Assembly: GCA_013042125.1 (NCBI GenBank)
Contig: JABDQS010000157.1
Coordinates: forward strand, 1-5,173
Length of the DNA: 5,173 nucleotides
Reading direction: 5' to 3'
Source: Eudoraea sp.
GTDB taxonomy: Bacteria > Bacteroidota > Bacteroidia > Flavobacteriales > Flavobacteriaceae
Part shown: in pieces, positions 1 to 5,173 of the stretch
Layout of the letters: the number at the start of each line of letters is the position of its first letter
Position numbering within the stretch: the stretch's first letter is position 1
Position numbers and translations under genes: made by a program
The notes under the pieces: generated by a model
What the model was told of the DNA's origin: nothing
Database searches by the model: none
The model's input: the letters and a program-made list of their open reading frames with translations, nothing else

Positions 1-491
1 CCCATTAAGATCACTTCTATATAAAGGATCCAATTGGCATCACTTTTAGGCCAACCTTTCATCTCCGGCTTTATAAACCTGCTCAGTTTTAAGGCATTTC
101 GGCGCAGCCAGAAGACAACAACGGCAACAATTACCAAAAGAGCAAGGATCTCAAAAGTTGCGATCAGAATATTATACAGACTCCCCAGAGGCGCAAAAAT
201 TCGGTGCGTACCAAGCAGTCCGTCAATAATGATCTCCAGCACCTCAATATTGATAATGATAAAGCCCACATAGACAATGACGTGCATGATTCCGGAAATT
301 GGTCTTACCACCATTTTGGATTGCCCCAGGGCAATTCTTGCCATTTTGTTCCATCGCTGAGACTTATTGTCCGTAAGATCGATTTCCCTTCCTAAAAGGA
401 TGTTCCTTCGCAGTTTTCTCACATTCCTAGTGAAAAAACCGATCCCAAGAATAAGGAGCAGGGCAAAAATAATGTTTGGAAGATATTGCAT
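1..491 (-). CDS. Membrane-anchored (Fe-S)-binding oxidoreductase-type protein, N-terminal part (3' end beyond the window)
   Basis: The reading frame is open from an ATG at 491-489 to the left edge, giving 163 whole codons and no stop. What is visible is a membrane domain. There is a hydrophobic helix at about residues 5-21, then a basic cytoplasmic-looking segment (TRNVRKLRRN, 21-30). Further helices lie at about 66-90 and 104-129, and a fourth begins near 152. His70 and His96, at or near helix ends, are possible heme ligands. The pattern matches the N-terminal membrane part of flavobacterial proteins annotated as (Fe-S)-binding or heterodisulfide-reductase-like, in which 4Fe-4S ferredoxin motifs follow the membrane helices. 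Those motifs would lie outside this window, so the Fe-S assignment comes from family resemblance and gene context, not from cysteines seen here. The start lies only 3 nt after the stop of the MCE gene, so translational coupling is likely. An unrelated multi-pass membrane protein is the alternative. Confidence 0.75.
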   Translation of the reverse strand, partial: MQYLPNIIFALLLILGIGFFTRNVRKLRRNILLGREIDLTDNKSQRWNKMARIALGQSKMVVRPISGIMHVIVYVGFIIINIEVLEIIIDGLLGTHRIFAPLGSLYNILIATFEILALLVIVAVVVFWLRRNALKLSRFIKPEMKGWPKSDANWILYIEVILM

Positions 492-494
492 TAA

Positions 495-1463
495 TTACTG
501 TTGATTAATAAGTGCCGGGTCGTTTTGTGGGAGTGTATACTCTATCTGTTTCTTTCCAAATACGGATACGTTTACATACCGTTTAGGATTTAGTCTGAAG
601 TCCTGCAGTAAAAGATCCAGTTCCTTGGAAGCTTCTGTAAGGTTGTTGTACAATTCTTCATTATTCATAAGTTTCCCAAGAGTGCCTTCTCCTTTCTCCA
701 TCTTTCCAAGAAGGGCATCAAGATTTTTAATGGTAGATTCTAAACTCTTTACCGTAGCGCTCAGATTAGTAGCTGCAATGGAATCTGAGAATTTGGCGAA
801 ATTGCCGGTCAGCGTGTTAATGTTACTTAAAGAACTGTCAATATGCATCTTATTGGTATCCAGAAGCTCATTGAGAGATGCTGCACTTTTTTGGAAATTG
901 TTGATCACAGAAGCAAGACCTTGTATACTTTCACGAAGGTTTTTCTTGGTATTATCATCCAAAACATCATTGACATTCATCAGAAGTGAATCGGCATTGG
1001 AGACAGCTCCTTCAACCTTCAGTTGTAAAGGCGTAAGTTTTTGTTGTACCAATTCTGTTAACCCCGGACGTGTATTTGTTACCAATGTATCTCCTGATTG
1101 TGCCCTAGGAGCCCCGTCAAAAACTGGTTTGATTTGAATACCCTTACCCCCAATGATACCGGTATCGTACAATTCTGCTTTGCTATTCTTAGAAAATTCA
1201 AAACTGCTGGAAACCGAAAAAGTAACTACAAGGTCGCCCGTATCATCCTTGAATTGAATATCATTTACCTTCCCCACACTAAATCCGTTGATTGAAACCT
1301 GAGTGCCTGTTTGTAAACCTCCAACATTCTTATATACGGCGTAGAAGATCTTACTATTATCAAAGAGCGGTGTCGATTTTAAATAGCTGAAACCTAAAAT
1401 AAAAAGGAGGATACCCCCAATCACTATGATACCCGTCTTGATTTCCCGTGATAGTTTCAACAT
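495..1463 (-). CDS. MlaD-family (MCE domain) lipid-transport protein
   Basis: This 322-residue protein has a short cytoplasmic start (MLKLSREIKTG), one membrane helix at about 11-27, and an MCE domain at about 37-115. The domain carries the family pattern VGGLQTGTQVSINGFSVGKV (47-66) and TGIIGGKGIQI (101-111). A long helical region at about 135-290 follows, rich in Leu, Asn and Ser, with the GEGTLGKLMNNEELY motif (258-272) common in such proteins. MCE proteins form hexameric rings anchored in the inner membrane that carry phospholipids across the periplasm, usually with an MlaE permease and MlaF ATPase. No MlaE or MlaF partner is in the window, so the cargo and direction of transport are unknown. 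The protein is longer than E. coli MlaD because of the helical tail, which could form a tube or coiled coil towards the outer membrane. The ATG at 1463 directly precedes the anchor helix and follows an A-rich stretch, as is usual in this phylum. It sits between the amidase (50-nt gap) and the Fe-S gene (3-nt gap). Confidence 0.93.
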   Translation of the reverse strand: MLKLSREIKTGIIVIGGILLFILGFSYLKSTPLFDNSKIFYAVYKNVGGLQTGTQVSINGFSVGKVNDIQFKDDTGDLVVTFSVSSSFEFSKNSKAELYDTGIIGGKGIQIKPVFDGAPRAQSGDTLVTNTRPGLTELVQQKLTPLQLKVEGAVSNADSLLMNVNDVLDDNTKKNLRESIQGLASVINNFQKSAASLNELLDTNKMHIDSSLSNINTLTGNFAKFSDSIAATNLSATVKSLESTIKNLDALLGKMEKGEGTLGKLMNNEELYNNLTEASKELDLLLQDFRLNPKRYVNVSVFGKKQIEYTLPQNDPALINQQ

Positions 1464-1481
1464 CTTTTTTTAGGTTACAAA

Positions 1482-1511
1482 CAAAATTAGAAATAAAATC
1501 GGAAGGCCGAA
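1482..1511 (-). promoter_or_regulatory. Possible internal promoter upstream of the MCE gene
   Basis: In the 50-nt gap between the amidase stop and the MCE start, the minus strand reads TAATTTTG at 1489-1482. This is a full match to the Bacteroidota -7 consensus TAnnTTTG. An imperfect -33-like TTCG (consensus TTTG) lies at 1511-1508 with an 18-nt spacer. Transcription would begin a few bases before the ATG at 1463, leaving a very short leader. The motif is short and the region AT-rich, so chance is a real possibility. Confidence 0.35.
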
Positions 1512-1513
1512 CA

Positions 1514-2776
1514 TTAATCATCTTCGTATTTTAAAGCATCCTGCAATGGGATCCTTTTACCTTCCTTATAAGCTACAATATAAGAGGTTGTAAATCCTTT
1601 CATATCTGCATTCGTTTTTAAAAGTTTTGCACCCATGTAGGTGTCTGTTTCCCCATAGAGATACCTGTATAAATTATTTACTGGCTCTTTCGAGATCTTA
1701 TTTAAGCCTTTAAATTCTGAAGAATTCGAGGGAAGATCCCTGGAGGTCGCCATGATCTGCACTTTAAATACAATACCTCCTACGGAGACCAGCATTTTAG
1801 TTTCAGGGTCTTTTTCAATCTTTTCTGTTGTCTCTTTTTCCTTGGGTATACTAGTATCAGGCCTGGAGGTTTGAACTGTTTCCTTCTCAATGGGGAGTTT
1901 TACTTCCTCATTAATGTCCGGATCCGGTTTTTTAACCTCTTGTTTAACTTCTTCCTGCGCAATAGTACCGCTTCCATTCGTGATCACTGTTTCTTCATCC
2001 GGGATGCTATTCTTGTAATTGATGATCGCCCTGCCAATGGCGCTGCCAATTTCGGCCTGACCTTTAGGTGAATTCAAATACCTGCCTTCATCTTTATTTG
2101 TAAGGAATCCTGTTTCAATTAGCACGCTTGGCATAAAGGTTTGATGTAGAACAATAAACCCGGCTTGTTTAACCTTGCGGTCGTTCCGTTTCAAATTAGA
2201 GGTAAAATTATCCTGAATAAGTTTTGCCAGTAGAATACTCTGATCTAAAAACTCTTCCTGCATAATGGTGAGGCCGATCACAGATTCGGGAGAATTAATA
2301 TCATAATTTGCATAACGCGCTTCGTAGTTGTCCTCCAGATAGATCACCGAATTCTCTTTTTTAGCGATCTCAAAATTCTGCTTATTGGCGTGCAGACCCA
2401 AAACGAAGGTCCCTGCTCCGCGTGCATTAGAAGTATGAGAATCACAGTGGACCGAGACAAATAGATCCGCTCCCGCTTTGTTGGCAATCTCCCCCCGAAC
2501 GAAAAGGTCTACGAAAGAATCATCCTTACGTGTATAAATAACCTTTATCCCAGGTGTTTTTTCGAGTATCTCTCCAACTTTGAGAACAATATTAAGGGCA
2601 ATGTTCTTTTCCATATATCCATTTCCCAAATTGCCCGGATCATGTCCGCCATGACCTGCATCCAAAACTACTACAAAACCATCATCACCGCGATATGACG
2701 GAGAAGGGTTAGCGTTGGAGAAATGTCCAATAAAAAATAAGATTATAAAGTACCTGAAAAGAATTTTTTTATTCAT
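1514..2776 (-). CDS. N-acetylmuramoyl-L-alanine amidase (Amidase_3) with C-terminal SPOR-like domain
   Basis: This 420-residue exported zinc hydrolase cleaves the bond between N-acetylmuramic acid and the stem peptide of peptidoglycan, normally to separate daughter cells. It begins with a signal peptide (MNKK, then a hydrophobic core at about 5-18, probable cleavage near residue 22). The Amidase_3 catalytic domain spans about 33-255. It has LDAGHGGHDPG (39-48 region; zinc ligand His42), Glu56 in YMEKN, His110 in SVHCDSH, and catalytic Glu221 in VLIETGFLTN. All four expected residues are present. Residues of about 135-185 fill the position of the regulatory helix insertion in E. coli AmiA/B/C, so the enzyme may be autoinhibited (inference). 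A charged Lys/Glu/Pro linker (about 258-328) leads to a region at about 335-420 (VFKVQIMATS start) that resembles a SPOR fold, which in other proteins binds denuded glycan at division sites. The ATG at 2776 directly precedes the signal peptide. It is the first gene of the minus-strand unit and diverges from lptD. Confidence 0.95.
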   Translation of the reverse strand: MNKKILFRYFIILFFIGHFSNANPSPSYRGDDGFVVVLDAGHGGHDPGNLGNGYMEKNIALNIVLKVGEILEKTPGIKVIYTRKDDSFVDLFVRGEIANKAGADLFVSVHCDSHTSNARGAGTFVLGLHANKQNFEIAKKENSVIYLEDNYEARYANYDINSPESVIGLTIMQEEFLDQSILLAKLIQDNFTSNLKRNDRKVKQAGFIVLHQTFMPSVLIETGFLTNKDEGRYLNSPKGQAEIGSAIGRAIINYKNSIPDEETVITNGSGTIAQEEVKQEVKKPDPDINEEVKLPIEKETVQTSRPDTSIPKEKETTEKIEKDPETKMLVSVGGIVFKVQIMATSRDLPSNSSEFKGLNKISKEPVNNLYRYLYGETDTYMGAKLLKTNADMKGFTTSYIVAYKEGKRIPLQDALKYEDD

Positions 2777-2799
2777 GGTTTGGGAGGAATTTTACTTCC

Positions 2800-2813
2800 T
2801 TAACTCGGGTTAA
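2800..2813. repeat. Near-palindrome TTAACTCGGGTTAA
   Basis: Perfect 5-bp arms, TTAAC and GTTAA, flank TCGG, so 12 of the 14 positions are symmetric. It lies 24 bases upstream of the amidase ATG, where it could be an operator or part of the mRNA leader. Its length is modest and no regulator can be named. Confidence 0.35.
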
Positions 2814-2824
2814 AATTATTCTAA

Positions 2825-2839
2825 TCTGCAACGGGCAGA
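2825..2839. repeat. Short inverted repeat TCTGC-N5-GCAGA
   Basis: Five-bp arms flank a five-base centre (AACGG), making one of the few GC-richer spots in an AT-rich control region. It lies 13 bases upstream of the lptD -7-like motif, roughly where a -33 element would be, so a protein bound here could affect promoter use. On the plus strand it is followed by A rather than T residues, so it is not a terminator in that direction. Confidence 0.3.
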
Positions 2840-2852
2840 AAAAAAATATATG

Positions 2853-2860
2853 TAAGTTTG
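2853..2860 (+). promoter_or_regulatory. Probable -7 promoter element for lptD
   Basis: TAAGTTTG matches the Bacteroidota sigma-A -7 consensus TAnnTTTG exactly. It would place transcription start near 2866 and leave a leader of about 40 nt before the proposed TTG start at 2907. No clear TTTG -33 element is seen at the usual distance upstream, which lowers confidence. A second match, TAGCTTTG at 2902-2909, overlaps the proposed start codon and would only suit a start at 2967. Confidence 0.5.
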
Positions 2861-2893
2861 ATTACAAAAATCAAGCCATATCATTACAAAAAT
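2861..2893. repeat. Exact 11-bp direct repeat ATTACAAAAAT, two copies
   Basis: ATTACAAAAAT occurs at 2861-2871 and again at 2883-2893, separated by 11 bases. The copies are therefore 22 bp apart, about two helical turns, and would face the same side of the DNA. They lie just downstream of the lptD -7-like motif and upstream of the start codon, a position suited to a repressor or to a leader-RNA element. The first copy also overlaps an inverted repeat (TTGAT 2858-2862, ATCAA 2870-2874). Low sequence complexity makes chance possible. Confidence 0.45.
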
Positions 2894-2906
2894 AGGATAT
2901 ATAGCT

Positions 2907-5173
2907 TTGCAATCAAATAAACAGCTTTTTCTTTTCATTGGTTTGTTTTTATTGGGGGTCGCTTTTATGCATGGTCAGGAAGGCCAAATTAAACCCTTAC
3001 CTATTAAGGCTGTACAAGATTCTATTAAGGCCCCTGCCCTTCCGAAAACCCTTGTAAAAGATACTGTAAGAACAGATTCTGTACGACCAGACACTGTACC
3101 AAAAAAACCGGCCTTACTCCTGGACAACATACAATACAAGGCCAAAGATTACGTAAAATTAAGTCAGAAAGATCAGAAAATTTATCTCTACAACGAGGCA
3201 GAGATATATTATCAGGATACCGAATTAAAAGCCGGGATCATTATCATGGACTACATAAAAAATGAGGTCTATGCCGGGCGAATTAAGGATTCCGTGGGAA
3301 ATTATTCCCAGCTACCTTATTTTAAGCAGGGGGAGAATGTAGTAATTCCGGACTCAATCCGTTTTAATTTTGATACCCAAAAAGCAGTCATTTGGAATTC
3401 AAGGACAGAACAACAGGCTGGCTTGGGCCAATTGGGAAGCGATGCAATGAAGATATATGCTGAAAAAACTAAGAAAGAGAACGATTCTGTTTATTTCTTA
3501 AGCGAAGGAAAGCTCACAACTTCTAAGGATACGATAGACCCTGACTACCATATTCGAGTACGGAAAGCTAAGTTTGTTCCCGGTAAAAAAGTGATCGCAG
3601 GATTCAGTAACCTGTACATCGTTAATGTGCCTACGCCAATTGCCTTGCCTTTTGCCTACTTTCCCCTCACCGAGGGCAGAACAGGAGGTATCATGATGCC
3701 CACTTTTGGTAATGATCCGGACAGAGGATACTTTCTGCAAAATGCGGGCTATTATGTTCCTATTAATGATTACGTGGATCTCACCTTAACAGGCGACCTG
3801 TATACCAACGGGAGTTATGGAATCAGAGGACAATCTGTCTACACAAAACGCTACCGCTACAGGGGCAATATAAATTTCAGATATGAAAATCAGGTAGTTA
3901 GTCAAAAGGGATTTGACGATTACAGCAGAGGGACCATTTATAACATACAGATCTCACACTCTCAGGATACTAAGTCCAATCCAAATTCCAGATTGTCTGC
4001 CTCCGTAAACCTGGGGAGTAGTCAATATTTCAGGAATTCCCTTTTACAACAGAACCTGGCTTTGACCCAGACCAACAACCTCTCGTCCTCTATTTCCTAT
4101 TCAAGGACCTTCCCGGCGTATCCCTCAGTAAATATGAGTCTTACGGCCACGCATAACCAAAATACAAATACCAATGTGGTAGATGTTACGCTGCCTACCT
4201 TGCAAGCAAGTATGGAAAGGGTATTTCCATTTGCGAAACGAGAAGGAATAAAAAAAGGGGCCATTCAAAATATTAATTTCCAATATGACCTTAATGCCAG
4301 AAATAGTATCCGCACCAATGATGAAGACTTTTTAACAGGAAAGATGTTCAATGATGCCAAGGTTGGTGCCAGGCACCGCATCCCGATCAGCACCAATTTT
4401 AAGGTAGCAAAGCATTTTAGTGTAACCATGGGTGGAAACTATGAAGATATATGGACGCTGGAAACCTACGGTCAGCGTTTTGATCCGGACACACAAACCG
4501 TTGTAACTGATACTATCAGTGGTTTCGATCGGTTTAACAAATACAACTTTAGTGCGAGCTTAGGTACAACCCTCTATGGTACATTTACCTTTGGTGAGGA
4601 TAAGAAATTCCAGGCTATCAGACATGTTATGCGTCCTACCGTAAGTTACGGGTATGCGCCTTCCTTTGAGCAGTATTATGATGAATACCTGAATGAGACC
4701 ACCGGAACGGTTGTACAGTACACGCGCTTTCAAAACACTATCTATGGAGTTCCCAGCCTTGGCAAGTCGAATGCACTAACTTTTTCATTACAAAATACAT
4801 TAGAAGCCAAAGTGCGCGATAAGGATTCTACAGCCACCGAACCCAAGAAAATACAACTCCTTAATAGTTTCAATTTGTCATCTGGTTACAACCTTGAAGC
4901 CGACTCGCTAAAAATTAGTCCGGTGAGCATTAGCGGCGGAACAAATCTGCTGAAGAATAAGATGTCTTTGAATTTCGGTGCCAGCCTGGATCCCTATGCT
5001 ATAGACAATAACGGTAGGCGTATCAATACTTTTAACAGTGAAAATGGAGGGAGTCTTTTCAGATTAACCAATGCACGGGCCAATATTAGTTACAAGATAA
5101 GCAGTAAAGATTTTGAAAAAGACGGAGAGGAGGAAGAAGAGGAAGAAGATCCATATAGCGGTCAGTCTTACAT
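2907..5173 (+). CDS. lptD: LPS-assembly outer-membrane protein LptD, N-terminal 755 residues (3' end beyond the window)
   Basis: LptD is the outer-membrane barrel that receives lipopolysaccharide from the periplasmic Lpt bridge and inserts it into the outer leaflet. I place the start at TTG 2907 because the frame is open only from 2862, and TTG gives a good signal peptide (QSNK, hydrophobic core about 7-20, cleavage near MHGQ at 21-24). The first ATG, at 2967, would remove it. Next comes a flexible linker with D-T/S-V units (52-64), then a jellyroll-like periplasmic domain at about 70-240. The conserved jellyroll-to-barrel junction follows (PTPIALPFAYFPL, then RTGGIMMPTFG, 242-268). After that, alternating aromatic and polar segments typical of beta-strands run to the edge. 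There is no cysteine in the visible part. A poly-Glu loop occurs at 739-748. Bacteroidota homologues are usually about 850-950 residues, so the last barrel strands are missing. The gene diverges from the amidase gene. Confidence 0.9.
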   Translation, partial: MQSNKQLFLFIGLFLLGVAFMHGQEGQIKPLPIKAVQDSIKAPALPKTLVKDTVRTDSVRPDTVPKKPALLLDNIQYKAKDYVKLSQKDQKIYLYNEAEIYYQDTELKAGIIIMDYIKNEVYAGRIKDSVGNYSQLPYFKQGENVVIPDSIRFNFDTQKAVIWNSRTEQQAGLGQLGSDAMKIYAEKTKKENDSVYFLSEGKLTTSKDTIDPDYHIRVRKAKFVPGKKVIAGFSNLYIVNVPTPIALPFAYFPLTEGRTGGIMMPTFGNDPDRGYFLQNAGYYVPINDYVDLTLTGDLYTNGSYGIRGQSVYTKRYRYRGNINFRYENQVVSQKGFDDYSRGTIYNIQISHSQDTKSNPNSRLSASVNLGSSQYFRNSLLQQNLALTQTNNLSSSISYSRTFPAYPSVNMSLTATHNQNTNTNVVDVTLPTLQASMERVFPFAKREGIKKGAIQNINFQYDLNARNSIRTNDEDFLTGKMFNDAKVGARHRIPISTNFKVAKHFSVTMGGNYEDIWTLETYGQRFDPDTQTVVTDTISGFDRFNKYNFSASLGTTLYGTFTFGEDKKFQAIRHVMRPTVSYGYAPSFEQYYDEYLNETTGTVVQYTRFQNTIYGVPSLGKSNALTFSLQNTLEAKVRDKDSTATEPKKIQLLNSFNLSSGYNLEADSLKISPVSISGGTNLLKNKMSLNFGASLDPYAIDNNGRRINTFNSENGGSLFRLTNARANISYKISSKDFEKDGEEEEEEEDPYSGQSY
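5124..5149 (+). repeat. 26-base all-purine GGA/GAA tract inside lptD
   Basis: An uninterrupted run of G and A, mostly GAG, GAA and GGA triplets, encodes most of the acidic loop DGEEEEEEED (residues 739-748). Simple triplet-like repeats can gain or lose units by slippage. Here a three-base change would keep the frame and alter only the length of the acidic loop. Confidence 0.6.

Larger units (their letters stand above)
2777..2906. promoter_or_regulatory. Divergent intergenic control region between amidase and lptD
   Basis: These 130 bases separate two start codons that point away from each other, so they must hold promoters for both directions. The region is strongly AT-rich. It contains a good -7-like motif for lptD, an 11-bp direct repeat and two short inverted repeats, each listed separately. 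No convincing -33/-7 pair could be found for the amidase direction; TAATTTTA on the minus strand (2818-2811) is one mismatch from the -7 consensus but has no properly spaced partner. No ORF or RNA gene is apparent here. Confidence 0.7.

Noticed and set aside
34..395. Two overlapping small plus-strand open frames near the left edge
   Set aside because: Both are antisense to the membrane domain of the Fe-S oxidoreductase-type gene, which has clear helices and a coupled start; their products look random.
625..1137. A 170-codon open frame on the plus strand
   Set aside because: It lies wholly antisense to the well-supported MCE gene, and its Ser/Leu/Phe-rich product resembles no protein family; it is a shadow frame.
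1499..1510. Hairpin TCGG-CCTT-CCGA followed by TTTTATTT after the amidase stop (minus strand), as a terminator
   Set aside because: The stem is only 4 bp and the T run is interrupted; it also overlaps the possible promoter for the next gene, so termination here is not supported.
1871..2071. A 66-codon plus-strand frame rich in Phe and Asn
   Set aside because: It is the antisense of the Lys/Glu-rich linker of the amidase, which explains its composition.
2902..2909. TAGCTTTG as the lptD promoter with translation from ATG 2967
   Set aside because: It matches the -7 consensus, but that start would produce an outer-membrane protein without a signal peptide, and no spaced -33 element is seen.
3498..3740. 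An 80-codon minus-strand frame
   Set aside because: It is antisense to the conserved jellyroll-to-barrel junction of lptD and has no recognisable features.

Overview
The window looks like core chromosome from a member of the Bacteroidota, most likely the Flavobacteriaceae. The evidence is moderate to low GC, A-rich translation starts without Shine-Dalgarno sequences, TAnnTTTG-type promoter motifs, and protein types and gene order typical of that group. The genus cannot be named from this sequence.

The layout is a divergent pair of transcription units. On the minus strand, read right to left, there is an exported N-acetylmuramoyl-L-alanine amidase with a SPOR-like tail (2776 to 1514). Next comes a single-MCE-domain MlaD-family lipid-transport protein (1463 to 495). 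Last is the 5' part of a membrane-anchored Fe-S oxidoreductase-type protein, which runs off the left edge (491 to 1). The genes are closely packed: 50 nt separates the amidase from the MCE gene, and only 3 nt separates the MCE stop from the next ATG. On the plus strand, a Bacteroidota-type LptD, the outer-membrane lipopolysaccharide translocon, begins at about 2907 and runs off the right edge. A 130-nt divergent intergenic region (2777-2906) holds one good -7-like promoter motif, an exact 11-bp direct repeat and two short inverted repeats.

Three of the four genes concern the cell envelope. LptD inserts LPS into the outer membrane, the MCE protein is expected to move phospholipids between the membranes, and the amidase cleaves peptidoglycan crosswalls. 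The shared control region suggests coordinated expression, but that is inference. The Fe-S protein is the functional outsider. Its tight coupling to the MCE gene is the most puzzling feature of the layout.

I see no mobile element, CRISPR array, RNA gene or clearly new system. The most useful observations are the probable TTG start of lptD, the absence of cysteine from its visible 755 residues, its poly-Glu loop on a purine tract, and the repeats in the intergenic region.
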